The translations under genes and the position numbers were made by a program. From Dyadobacter sp. CY347 (lineage in GTDB: Bacteria > Bacteroidota > Bacteroidia > Cytophagales > Spirosomataceae), in assembly GCF_021502655.1 (NCBI RefSeq), contig NZ_JAKFFT010000009.1, positions 248,001 to 312,000 of the forward strand: a DNA stretch of 64,000 nucleotides, given 5' to 3'. Position 1 is the stretch's first letter, and each line of letters opens with the position of its first letter. Shown here piece after piece: positions 33,436 to 41,736 of the stretch. Under the pieces are notes generated by a model. It had not been told where the DNA came from. It was given only the letters and a program-made list of their open reading frames with translations, and made no database searches.

Positions 33436-34310
33436 ATCACTCAATCGAAAATCATTTCTTAAAAATTTCCGTACAGGAAAAAGGTGCAGAACTTTGCCAG
33501 ATCCAGTCCACCATTACCGGAAAAGATTTTTTATGGGATGCTAACCCGGATGTTTGGGCGAGTTATGCTCCCGTACTTTTTCCCGCCATTGGTGCGATCA
33601 AGAATGGTTTTGTAAATTATAAAGGCAAGCAATACGCAGTTCCGCGTCACGGATTTATCAGAAACAATGCTGATGTAAAGCTTGTGAACCAAACTGACAA
33701 TAGCCTGACATTCGGACTTAAATTCAGTAAAAAGACATTAGAAATTTACCCATTTGAATTCGAATTCCGCATCACCTACAGCTTGCTGGAAAAGCGGGTT
33801 ATTGTCAACCATGAGGTGATCAACCACGGAACGGATGAAATGCTATTCTCACTAGGCGGACATCCCGCATTCAAATGTCCCATGCACGAGGATGAAGCTT
33901 ATGAAGACTATTATCTTGAATTCTACGCCGTCGAAAATGATTCAACCTGGCTTTTAGAAAAAGACGGCCTGGTAGGAAACACGACCAAACCAATCCTGGA
34001 AAATACCAACATTCTCCATCTAAACAGACAGTTGTTTGACAAAGACGCATTGATATTCAAACATTTAGTCTCCAAACAAGTAAGTCTCCGCAGCACCAAA
34101 TCCCCACAAGTCATCACCGTACATTACGACGACTTCACATATCTCGGCATCTGGGCCAAACCCGGCGGCAACTTCGTCTGCATCGAACCCTGGCTAGGCA
34201 TCGCCGACTCCGCCGATTCAGATCAGAATTTCGAAACGAAAGAAGGAATTTTAAAACTGCCCGCCGGACAAACGTTTGAGGCGAAGTTTGAGATTGAGAT
34301 TAGCGAATAA
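33432..34310 (+). CDS. Aldose 1-epimerase family protein
   Basis: A 292-residue beta-sandwich protein of the galactose-mutarotase/YeaD-like family. It shows GAELCQIQSTITGKDFLWDANPDVWASYAPVLFPAIG-type N-terminal strands (residues 17-53, including FLWDANPDVW), the PRHGFIRN loop, and the catalytic-like LGGHPAFKCP and WAKPGGNFVCIEPW. These proteins interconvert anomers of sugars or sugar phosphates. The ATG overlaps the aminotransferase TGA by 4 bases, so the two are translationally coupled. Whether it belongs to the amidoligase pathway or is an unrelated passenger is open. It ends 10 bases from the convergent hicB. Confidence 0.87.
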   Translation: MNHSIENHFLKISVQEKGAELCQIQSTITGKDFLWDANPDVWASYAPVLFPAIGAIKNGFVNYKGKQYAVPRHGFIRNNADVKLVNQTDNSLTFGLKFSKKTLEIYPFEFEFRITYSLLEKRVIVNHEVINHGTDEMLFSLGGHPAFKCPMHEDEAYEDYYLEFYAVENDSTWLLEKDGLVGNTTKPILENTNILHLNRQLFDKDALIFKHLVSKQVSLRSTKSPQVITVHYDDFTYLGIWAKPGGNFVCIEPWLGIADSADSDQNFETKEGILKLPAGQTFEAKFEIEISE

Positions 34311-34319
34311 TTACAATCA

Positions 34320-34715
34320 CTACAATTTCAGCGCCAGAAGCTCGCTGCCCAACTGATGCAGTGCAGCTTCTATTTTTTTCGCCTGTGCCGGACGAGGTTT
34401 TTTCAAGCCTGAGGCATAATGATTCAAGAGCTTCTCGTTGATTCCAGTCAAGCGTGCGATGCCTGTTTGACTAAAAATGCCCTTATAATATTGTAAAAAG
34501 CTACCCACATCCAGCCGCCATTCAATTTCATACTCACCTTTAAGAGCAGCGGGAATGTTCTTATTGTCAAATGTTTTGATGATTTCAATACACTCCAATA
34601 CTGATTTTTTCACATCCTCGATCGTCTCCCCACCGCCATTTATTCCTCTCACATTCTCGGAATGCGCTCCGTAGAAATCTTTACTTCGCCCTATGAGCAC
34701 CTTAATGATTTTCAT
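34320..34715 (-). CDS. hicB: HicB-type antitoxin with C-terminal HTH
   Basis: A 131-residue antitoxin. The N-terminal half has the partially degraded HicB fold (KIIKVLIGRSKDFYGAHSEN, then GINGGGETIEDVKKSVLECI). The C-terminal part (about 82-131) is a helix-turn-helix, FSQTGIARLTGINEKLLNHY, which would bind the operon promoter. HicB masks the HicA RNase and represses transcription. It is longer than the minimal HicB (about 70-110). Its start overlaps the hicA stop by 4 bases in an ATGA junction, so toxin is translated first. A palindrome upstream of hicA is a candidate binding site. Confidence 0.85.
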   Translation of the reverse strand: MKIIKVLIGRSKDFYGAHSENVRGINGGGETIEDVKKSVLECIEIIKTFDNKNIPAALKGEYEIEWRLDVGSFLQYYKGIFSQTGIARLTGINEKLLNHYASGLKKPRPAQAKKIEAALHQLGSELLALKL

Positions 34716-34903
34716 CTCTTTTGTATGTCTAAGCCCATAACTTTAATCGCTGCCAAACGCGTAGGCTCCGCCATCTCTCTGGAACCGTGATTAGCCACTG
34801 CATAAGTAATGCCTCCTTTTCGGTAAATACAATGGCTGCCTCTCGTTCGTACAAGCAACCAGCCATTACGCCGTATAATGCGGTGAAACTCTGAATATTT
34901 CAT
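34712..34903 (-). CDS. hicA: HicA mRNA interferase toxin
   Basis: A 63-residue toxin. It starts MKYSEFHRIIRRNGW and has the catalytic-histidine motif RTRGSHCIYRK and the C-terminal ANHGSREMAEPT, both typical of HicA, whose double-stranded-RNA-binding-like fold cleaves mRNA. The frame is open further upstream to 34969, but that extension is hydrophobic and unlike HicA, so the ATG at 34903 is chosen. It forms a toxin-antitoxin pair with the overlapping hicB. Confidence 0.87.
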   Translation of the reverse strand: MKYSEFHRIIRRNGWLLVRTRGSHCIYRKGGITYAVANHGSREMAEPTRLAAIKVMGLDIQKR

Positions 34904-34932
34904 TGATAGTGTGAGCAAAGTGTAAGCCCAAA

Positions 34933-34950
34933 GGTATACAATTATATACC
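34933..34950. promoter_or_regulatory. Palindromic candidate operator of hicAB
   Basis: GGTATA and TATACC flank a 6-base centre (CAATTA), 30 bases upstream of the hicA start codon. Position and symmetry fit a binding site for the HTH of HicB, which represses its own promoter in known systems. The palindrome is seen; the binding is inferred. Confidence 0.5.
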
Positions 34951-34970
34951 ATGCCAAATCAATACTCACA

Positions 34971-34996
34971 AAAAAAGCTCCCGGTTGGGAGCTTTT
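34971..34996 (-). terminator. Intrinsic terminator after trxA
   Basis: On the minus strand AAAGCTCCC pairs with GGGAGCTTT across a short loop and runs into a T tract, about 25 bases after the trxA stop. Confidence 0.8.
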
Positions 34997-35020
34997 AGTC
35001 TTTTTACAAACCGCTTACTA

Positions 35021-35353
35021 CTATACCGTAGCTTCGATCTGTGCATTTAATTTATCTTCCAAAGTTGTTTTTGGCACAACGCCTACAACTTTATCTACTA
35101 ATTGTCCGCCTTTAAAGATCATTAATGTTGGGATACTGCGAATACCGAATTTAGCTGGTATCGAAGAATTCATATCCACATCCATTTTACCAATAACCGC
35201 TTTTCCTTCGTACTCACCAGCAAGCTGTTCTACAACTGGCCCGATCATCTTACAAGGACCGCACCATTCAGCCCAAAAGTCTACAAGTACTGGCTTATCT
35301 CCCTGGATGAGATCTTCAAAGGTGCTATCGGTAATTTCAAGTGCTTTTCCCAT
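35021..35353 (-). CDS. trxA: Thioredoxin
   Basis: A 110-residue thioredoxin of standard length. The redox-active site is WAEWCGPCKMIG with C31 and C34; the cis-proline region is GIRSIPTLMIFKGGQLVD. There is no signal peptide, so it is cytoplasmic. It reduces protein disulfides and serves ribonucleotide reductase and peroxiredoxins. It sits 87 bases downstream of dnaE on the same strand and may have its own promoter. Confidence 0.96.
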   Translation of the reverse strand: MGKALEITDSTFEDLIQGDKPVLVDFWAEWCGPCKMIGPVVEQLAGEYEGKAVIGKMDVDMNSSIPAKFGIRSIPTLMIFKGGQLVDKVVGVVPKTTLEDKLNAQIEATV

Positions 35354-35440
35354 GTCGAAAAAATGTCTAATGTTTTTTTATAAATCTGATGTAATAAGGA
35401 TTATAAGTAACTAAAAGTTCCTGATTCTATCGCCTGCAGG

Positions 35441-38400
35441 TTAGTTTAAAAAGAATTTTACGCCATGAAATCCATTGAGCACTTTGAACAGTTCATTCGA
35501 TGGCGCAACGCGGTAACCGCGCGACACCATTTCCACTTCCAGATGCGTTTCCGGATCCACAACCGTCATATTCACCGCACATGCACCCGGATGGTTACCA
35601 AAAGTTTCGTTTAATAAATAAATGAATTGTGCATCGATCTGATCTAATGTCAGGTTTATTCGGATCTTCCGGCACATCTTTTCACGAATCTCCGTTAGCA
35701 GCTGAATTTGTGAAATCTTAAACTCAAACTGATCTTCCTGTTTCCAGCGGTTCTGCACTTTGCCTTTAATATAAAGGAACTGCCCAACCTGCAAGTAGTT
35801 TTTGAACCGGATATAATCCTCGCCTCCCAAAAGCATTTCCATGGAACCCCGGTAATCCTCAATTTTAAAGATCATAAACAAGCTGCCATTCCGCGACATG
35901 CGCTCCTGTGCACTCGTAACAATTCCCCCCACATTAATTTCCTTTCCAAAATACTTCGGCGCCTTTTCGTTTTCGCCGATTTCCATCACCTTATCAACGG
36001 TGCAGTTACAAAAATTATCCAGCTCCACACGGAATGTGTCCAGCGGGTGCCCTGAAATGTAAAAACCTACAACTTCCTGCTCATAGCGCAACTTAGCAAG
36101 ATCATCCCAAGCCGCAATATCGGCAGCTTTCGGTTTGGCAATTTCAGCACCGCCACCGGAATGACTAAATAAATCGACCACGCCTCCGCCTTGCGCTTTG
36201 TTGGCATAGCGGATCAGTTTTTCAATAAAAGTAAGGTTATCATTAGCATCCGTCGCAAAATACTGGGCGCGGTGATATTCAGGAAAACAGTCAAATCCAC
36301 CCGCATAGGCCAGACTTTCAATGGTTTTCTTATTGACCGTGCGCAGGTTTACCCGTGTCATAAAATCAAAAATATCCTTGAACGGTCCATTCTGGTTCCT
36401 TTCTTCAATAATAGATTCCACAGCCGCATCGCCACTTCCTTTCACACCCGCTAATCCAAAGCGGATTTCACTTTTCTTATTCGCATTAAACTGCCTGTCC
36501 GACTCATTAATATCGGGACCTAACACTTTCAATCCCTGCGCTTTACATTCTTCCATGAAGAATGTAATCTTTTCAATGTTGCCCAGCGAGCTCGTTAATA
36601 CCGCAGACATATATTCCGCCGTGTAATGTGCTTTCAGATAGGCAGTTTGATACGCAACGAAGGCGTAGCAAGTCGAGTGTGACTTGTTAAAAGCATAAGA
36701 TGCAAACGCTTCCCAGTCTGTCCAGATTTTTTCCAGCTTTTTGGCATCCAGACCTTTTTCAGCGCCGCCTTTCATGAAGTCGCCCTTCATCTTGTTCAGC
36801 GTTTCGATCTGCTTCTTACCCATCGCTTTACGCAATGTATCGGCTTGTCCTTTTGTAAACCCCCCCAATTTTTGGGACAAAAGCATTACTTGCTCCTGGT
36901 AGACCGTAATTCCATAAGTATCAGCCAGATATTCTTCCAATTCAGGCAAATCATATGTTACTTCCTCCAATCCATTTTTACGGCGGATAAAGTTCGGAAT
37001 GTACGCGATCGGTCCGGGGCGGTACAACGCGTTCATGGCGATCAAGTGCTCGAAACGATCCGGGATCAAGTCGCGCATGTACTTTTTCATCCCGTCGGAT
37101 TCAAACTGGAAAATCGCGTTGGTTTCGCCTCTTTGGAACAGTTCAAACACTTTCGGATCGTCCAGTGGAATGTCGTCGATCACAATGTCGACATTGTGGT
37201 TTTGCTTGATGAGCCGCAATGCTTCCTTAATAATGGTTAGGTTTCGCAGACCTAAGAAGTCCATTTTAATAACCCCCGCATCCTCAATGATCTTTCCCTG
37301 ATATTGGGTAATCAAGAAATCAGAATCTTTCGACGTGCTGACAGGAATAATCTCAGTAAGATCGCTTGGTGCGATAATGATCCCGGCTGCGTGAATTCCT
37401 GTGTTCCTGACTGTTCCTTCGAGTCGTCTGGCTTCCTGTAAAACACTCGCCTGCAAGTCATTACCCAAAGCAATGGCGCGCATTTTCTTCACATTATCCA
37501 ACTCCTCAGGCGCAATTCCTTCTTTTTTCGTCAAACTCCCCTCTCCTTCCAGCGGCGCTGTAAAGATCCGGTTGAGCGTCATGTTATAGGTAGGCTTATC
37601 AGGAACGAGTTTGGCGAGCATGTTGGCATCTGCGAGCGGCAGGTCCATTACACGTGCTACGTCCTTAATAGCTGATTTCGCAGCCATTGTACCATAAGTC
37701 ACGATTTGCGCAACCTGATTGTAGCCATATTTTTTAACTACATAATCAATCACTTTCTGACGGCCCTCATCATCGAAGTCCGTATCAATATCGGGAAGTG
37801 AAATACGATCCGGATTGAGGAAACGCTCAAAAAGGAGGTCGTATTTAATAGGGTCAATGTTCGTAATTCCGGTGCAATAAGCAACCACCGACCCCGCCGC
37901 AGACCCACGTCCCGGGCCAATAAAAACGCCCATTTTACGGCCTGCATCTATAAAGTCGGCCACGATCAGGAAGTAACCTGGGAAACCCATGTTACGGATC
38001 GTCTGCAACTCGAAGTTCAAACGATCTTCAATTTCTGGCGTGATCGTGCCGTATTTGAATTTTGCGCCTTCGAATGTTAAGTGCTTTAAGTATTCCCACT
38101 GGTTTAGTACATCGGCCGAAAGTTCCTTTTTACCAACCATTTCCGACAGCGTATGCGTCTTAAACTCGTCGGGAATCGGGAAGTTGGGCAGCAGTATATC
38201 TTTGCGAAGATCCAGTGCTTTTATTTTATCAACAATCTCATTCGTATTGTCCAGCGACTCGGGCAAGTCATTGAACAGCTTCATCATTTCGCTGGTATTT
38301 TTGAAATAAAACTGATCATTGAAAAAAGCGAAACGTGAGCCTTTCGGAATGCCTTTATCATCGTCAAAATCCTTGGCAGAAGGTGTGCTCTGCTTATCCC

Positions 38401-39079
38401 CTGTGTTGATACAAAGCAAAATATCATGCGCGTTCCAGTCTTCCTGATCCACATAATGCGAATCATTGGAAGCGATAATCTTAACATTATATTTCCTTGC
38501 AAATTTTACAAGAACCTGATTTACAATGAGCTGATCCCGGATTTCATGACGTTGCAGCTCAACATAAAAATCGTCACCAAAAAGATCCAGCCACCATTTG
38601 AATTCCTTCTCCGCTTCCTCCTCCCCTTTCCTTAAAATGGTTTTTGGAATAATCGCACCAATGCAGCAGGTTGTCGCAATCAGGCCCTTATGATATTTGA
38701 CAATCAGCTCCTTATCAATCCGAGGGTACTTTCCATACATCCCCTCGATAAAGCCGAGCGAACACATTTTAACCAGGTTTTTATATCCCAATTCATCCTT
38801 GGCAAGCAGCAGCTGGTGATGACGTACGTCCTTTTTATCCTTTGTAAACTGGCGGATATGCCGGTCTTCCACCACGTAAAATTCGCAGCCCACAATCGGC
38901 TTAATGCCCTGCTTATTGCCTTCCGCCACGAATTCGAACACGCCGAACATGTTACCATGATCCGTAATGGCCACGGCAGGCATATTGTCTTCCTTGGCCT
39001 TTTTGAAAAGCTTTTTTATATCCGCCGCACCATCCAGAAGGGAAAATTGGGTGTGGCAGTGCAAGTGTGAAAATTGCAT
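35441..39079 (-). CDS. dnaE: DNA polymerase III alpha subunit
   Basis: The 1212-residue replicative polymerase catalytic subunit. The N-terminal PHP domain begins HLHCHTQFSLLDGAADIKKL and keeps metal-ligand histidines (ITDHGNMFG). The polymerase active-site aspartates are in SLPDIDTDFDDEGR; GPGRGSAAGSVVAYC precedes them and GIHAAGIIIAP follows. The helix-hairpin-helix and OB-fold regions lie near the C-terminus (GIVTSAQERMSRNGSLFMIF). The length is typical for DnaE1 in Bacteroidota. No intein or frameshift was seen. It reads toward trxA. Confidence 0.97.
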   Translation of the reverse strand: MQFSHLHCHTQFSLLDGAADIKKLFKKAKEDNMPAVAITDHGNMFGVFEFVAEGNKQGIKPIVGCEFYVVEDRHIRQFTKDKKDVRHHQLLLAKDELGYKNLVKMCSLGFIEGMYGKYPRIDKELIVKYHKGLIATTCCIGAIIPKTILRKGEEEAEKEFKWWLDLFGDDFYVELQRHEIRDQLIVNQVLVKFARKYNVKIIASNDSHYVDQEDWNAHDILLCINTGDKQSTPSAKDFDDDKGIPKGSRFAFFNDQFYFKNTSEMMKLFNDLPESLDNTNEIVDKIKALDLRKDILLPNFPIPDEFKTHTLSEMVGKKELSADVLNQWEYLKHLTFEGAKFKYGTITPEIEDRLNFELQTIRNMGFPGYFLIVADFIDAGRKMGVFIGPGRGSAAGSVVAYCTGITNIDPIKYDLLFERFLNPDRISLPDIDTDFDDEGRQKVIDYVVKKYGYNQVAQIVTYGTMAAKSAIKDVARVMDLPLADANMLAKLVPDKPTYNMTLNRIFTAPLEGEGSLTKKEGIAPEELDNVKKMRAIALGNDLQASVLQEARRLEGTVRNTGIHAAGIIIAPSDLTEIIPVSTSKDSDFLITQYQGKIIEDAGVIKMDFLGLRNLTIIKEALRLIKQNHNVDIVIDDIPLDDPKVFELFQRGETNAIFQFESDGMKKYMRDLIPDRFEHLIAMNALYRPGPIAYIPNFIRRKNGLEEVTYDLPELEEYLADTYGITVYQEQVMLLSQKLGGFTKGQADTLRKAMGKKQIETLNKMKGDFMKGGAEKGLDAKKLEKIWTDWEAFASYAFNKSHSTCYAFVAYQTAYLKAHYTAEYMSAVLTSSLGNIEKITFFMEECKAQGLKVLGPDINESDRQFNANKKSEIRFGLAGVKGSGDAAVESIIEERNQNGPFKDIFDFMTRVNLRTVNKKTIESLAYAGGFDCFPEYHRAQYFATDANDNLTFIEKLIRYANKAQGGGVVDLFSHSGGGAEIAKPKAADIAAWDDLAKLRYEQEVVGFYISGHPLDTFRVELDNFCNCTVDKVMEIGENEKAPKYFGKEINVGGIVTSAQERMSRNGSLFMIFKIEDYRGSMEMLLGGEDYIRFKNYLQVGQFLYIKGKVQNRWKQEDQFEFKISQIQLLTEIREKMCRKIRINLTLDQIDAQFIYLLNETFGNHPGACAVNMTVVDPETHLEVEMVSRGYRVAPSNELFKVLNGFHGVKFFLN

Positions 39080-39134
39080 ATTTTAAAATTGTGGTTTGGA
39101 ATTGTAGATTAGTCAGAAAGGCAGGCACGCAAAC

Positions 39135-39806
39135 TCAGGACTCCGCAGGCTGTTCATATATTACATAATTCATATAATCCGTAAAAGGTTTAAGGATGAA
39201 AATTCCTTTTACGACCATTTTTCCAAAGTCCTTGGAAGCCACTTCTTTATCCGTGAAAGTGTGGGAGAAAAAAAGTTGTTTTTGTTTCAATAGCTCAATC
39301 TCGGGATGATCCTTGGCGTAACCTTTGGGCGTGGTTTTCAAAGCCTCACCCTCAATGTTCGGATAATAGGCCTGAAACTCCTTATCATGGATAATTTGCT
39401 TTAACTCATCCGCATTATAATCAATTTCCTGACGAAATCTGGCCAGTTGCTCAGGTGTGGTCTCCCACATGCCTCCGCCCAGAAAGCTTCTGTTGCCAGG
39501 CTGGATCTGTAAATAGTAATCGATTTTACCTGCTTTCTTTCCGCCTGGTCCAATGCCCGCGCTAATGTTGTTTTTATAAGGGGTTTTATTTTTTGAAAAC
39601 CGGATATCGCGGTTGATCCTGTAAATGCATTCTTTCACTTGCAGATTGCCGAGGTCCTGAAATTTGCCTACTTCTTCAATTAGATAAGCCACCAGTTTCT
39701 CTAAATCGGCCTTTGCTGCGTCATAATCTGTCCTGTTTTGCTGGAACCATTCTCTGTTGTTGTTTTCGGCTAGTTGACTTAAAAAGTGAAGTGTTTTGGA
39801 TTCCAT
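39135..39806 (-). CDS. DUF2461 family protein (TIGR02453)
   Basis: A 223-residue protein of the DUF2461 family, widespread in bacteria and fungi and of unknown function. Diagnostic stretches are LAENNNREWFQQNRTDYDAA near the N-terminus, RINRDIRFSKNKTPYKNN, and GIGPGGKKAG followed by YYLQIQPGNRSFLGGGMW. There is no signal peptide. It ends 55 bases upstream of dnaE on the same strand, but a functional link is not evident. Confidence 0.87.
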   Translation of the reverse strand: MESKTLHFLSQLAENNNREWFQQNRTDYDAAKADLEKLVAYLIEEVGKFQDLGNLQVKECIYRINRDIRFSKNKTPYKNNISAGIGPGGKKAGKIDYYLQIQPGNRSFLGGGMWETTPEQLARFRQEIDYNADELKQIIHDKEFQAYYPNIEGEALKTTPKGYAKDHPEIELLKQKQLFFSHTFTDKEVASKDFGKMVVKGIFILKPFTDYMNYVIYEQPAES

Positions 39807-39922
39807 CGTATCTTGGTGAAGCTATAAAATTCAAATTTACTACGTTTTGTGATCCAATTTAACGAATTTTGGCAAATTAGAGATCGGAAAACTTCTTAAA
39901 AACTGATAATCAGGAGAAAGCT

Positions 39923-40117
39923 ATGAACGTGCAGTTTTTGACAAATGAACGCGGCGAAAACACACACGCTGTCATACCAATCAAGCTCTGGAATAAAATT
40001 CAAAGGGATTTGCAAAAGCAGAAATTAAAAGAATCCCTTACTCTGGCTTTCAAGGAAGTAAAGCTGGCGGAAGAGGGCAAAATAGGCCTTGCCAGCATCG
40101 ACGAGCTTTTCAAATAA
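39923..40117 (+). CDS. Orphan antitoxin-like small protein
   Basis: A 64-residue protein that begins NVQFLTNERGENTHAVIPI (2-20) and continues with a helical, charged half (KIQRDLQKQKLKESLTLAF) ending in an acidic ASIDELFK tail. The layout, an N-terminal beta-hairpin that could dimerise followed by a helix to wrap a toxin, is common among Phd/ParD-type antitoxin-like proteins of Bacteroidota. No toxin gene is adjacent: trpS starts 30 bases later on the same strand. It could be an orphan antitoxin or a small regulator. Confidence 0.55.
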   Translation: MNVQFLTNERGENTHAVIPIKLWNKIQRDLQKQKLKESLTLAFKEVKLAEEGKIGLASIDELFK

Positions 40118-40147
40118 TTACAAAATAATACCAGTAACAAACTATAA

Positions 40148-41125
40148 ATGGCCAGAATCCTTACAGGCATTCAGAGTAGCGGGAGGCCCCATTTGGGGAA
40201 TATTTTGGGGGCGATTGTTCCTGCTATTGAATTGTCCAAAAACCCTGAAAACGAATCATTCTTTTTTATTGCAGACCTGCATTCCCTGGTGTCTATCAAA
40301 GACGGGAAATTGCGCCAGGAGTATGCGCGGGCGATTGCGGCAACGTGGATCGCATTCGGTTTTGATTTTGAGAAGAATGTGTTTTGGAGACAGTCCAGGA
40401 TTCAGGAACACACGGAACTGGCCTGGTATCTCAATTGCTTCACGCCGTTTCCGATGCTGGCCAATGCAACTTCGTTTAAGGAAAAATCTGAGAAACTGGC
40501 GGATGTGAACGCAGGATTGTTCACATATCCGGTGTTGCAGGCTGCGGATATTTTGCTTTATGATGCCAACATTATCCCCGTTGGAAAGGACCAGAAGCAG
40601 CACCTTGAAATGACTAAGGATATCGCTACGCGATTCAATCTGGTGGCCGGGGAGGAAATGCTGGTGTTGCCGGAACCGCAGATCGATGAACGCATTATGA
40701 CCATTCCAGGTGTTGACGGGCAGAAAATGAGCAAGTCCTACCACAACTACATTGATATTTTTGTTCCGGAAAATGAGTTGAAAAAAGCAATTAAAAAGAT
40801 TGTTTCCGATTCTACACCCCTGGAAGATCCCAAAGATCCCGACACAGACATTACATTCAAGTTATATAGCCTCGTTGCTTCTGAAAGCGACATTGAAACC
40901 ATGCGCCAGAATTACCTGAGGGGCGGATATGGTTATGGGCATGCCAAGCAGGCACTTCTGGAATGTATGCTGGAAAAATTTGCAGAGCCCCGCCGTATTT
41001 TCAATTATTATATGGAAAACGAACAGGAGCTGGAAGCCATTCTGGTGGCAGGTGAAACGAAAGCGCGGGCCATTGCACAGGAAACGATTGCAAAAGTTCG
41101 TAAAGTCCTCGGTTATAGCTCATGA
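40148..41125 (+). CDS. trpS: Tryptophanyl-tRNA synthetase
   Basis: A 325-residue class I aminoacyl-tRNA synthetase. The HIGH-like motif is SSGRPHLGNILGA, the Trp-binding region includes FTYPVLQAADILLYDA, and the KMSKS loop is PGVDGQKMSKSYHNYI. It charges tRNA-Trp in the cytoplasm. Length matches bacterial TrpS. Its stop overlaps the start of the PAP2 phosphatase gene by 4 bases, so the two share a transcript. Confidence 0.96.
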   Translation: MARILTGIQSSGRPHLGNILGAIVPAIELSKNPENESFFFIADLHSLVSIKDGKLRQEYARAIAATWIAFGFDFEKNVFWRQSRIQEHTELAWYLNCFTPFPMLANATSFKEKSEKLADVNAGLFTYPVLQAADILLYDANIIPVGKDQKQHLEMTKDIATRFNLVAGEEMLVLPEPQIDERIMTIPGVDGQKMSKSYHNYIDIFVPENELKKAIKKIVSDSTPLEDPKDPDTDITFKLYSLVASESDIETMRQNYLRGGYGYGHAKQALLECMLEKFAEPRRIFNYYMENEQELEAILVAGETKARAIAQETIAKVRKVLGYSS

Positions 41126-41697
41126 CGGAAAGTGTTGACATGCTGATCAATTCAGACCAGGATCTTTTTCTCTGGTTGAACGGTCACCATGCCCCCTGGC
41201 TAGACACATTAATGTATTGGATCACATTCAAATACACATGGATCCCAATGTACATGGTCCTGATCGCTGTGCATTTGCGAAAGGATTGGAAGAAAGGTTT
41301 GGTTGAACTTGCAGTTGTGCTGATCGCAGTCATCATTGCAGATAAAATTACATCGGGCTTCATGAAGCCCTATTTCGTGCGGTACCGGCCCTGCCATGAA
41401 CCCGAATTACAAGGGTTGGTCCATGAGGTCACAGGTTGCGGCGGGCTTTATGGTTTTGCTTCATCCCACGCTTCCACGAGTTTTGCGGTGGCAATGGCCT
41501 GGTTCGCTTTTTTACGGACAAAATTGCCGTATATGTGGTTCCTCTTCATTTGGGCGGGTATTTACTCTTATAGCCGCGTTTATGTAGGCGTACATTATCC
41601 GGCAGATATCCTGATCGGAGCAATGATCGGGCTGCTGGTGGGGTGGCTTTGTATAAAACTTTACCACACTTTTTTGAAGAGATATTACCGTATCTGA
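41122..41697 (+). CDS. PAP2-family membrane phosphatase
   Basis: A 191-residue membrane phosphatase. It has the three PAP2 active-site motifs KPYFVRYRPCHEP, YGFASSHASTSFAVAM and SRVYVGVHYPADI, with five or so hydrophobic helices around them. Relatives hydrolyse undecaprenyl diphosphate or phosphatidylglycerol phosphate at the outer face of the inner membrane. The ATG overlaps the trpS stop. In many Bacteroidota the product is annotated as undecaprenyl-diphosphatase-like, which is plausible but not proven here. Confidence 0.87.
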   Translation: MTESVDMLINSDQDLFLWLNGHHAPWLDTLMYWITFKYTWIPMYMVLIAVHLRKDWKKGLVELAVVLIAVIIADKITSGFMKPYFVRYRPCHEPELQGLVHEVTGCGGLYGFASSHASTSFAVAMAWFAFLRTKLPYMWFLFIWAGIYSYSRVYVGVHYPADILIGAMIGLLVGWLCIKLYHTFLKRYYRI

Positions 41698-41708
41698 TCG
41701 ATTTTATT

Positions 41709-41716
41709 TAATTTTG
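41709..41716 (+). promoter_or_regulatory. Candidate -7 box upstream of prs
   Basis: TAATTTTG fits TAnnTTTG and lies about 20 bases before the prs start codon. No clear -33 partner is visible. Confidence 0.35.
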
Positions 41717-41736
41717 CGCAAATTTCAGTTTGGCCA

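Noticed and set aside
40089..40508. Candidate toxin partner for the antitoxin-like ORF
   Set aside because: The frame overlaps trpS almost completely in another frame and encodes an unnatural Arg/Trp/Cys-rich sequence.
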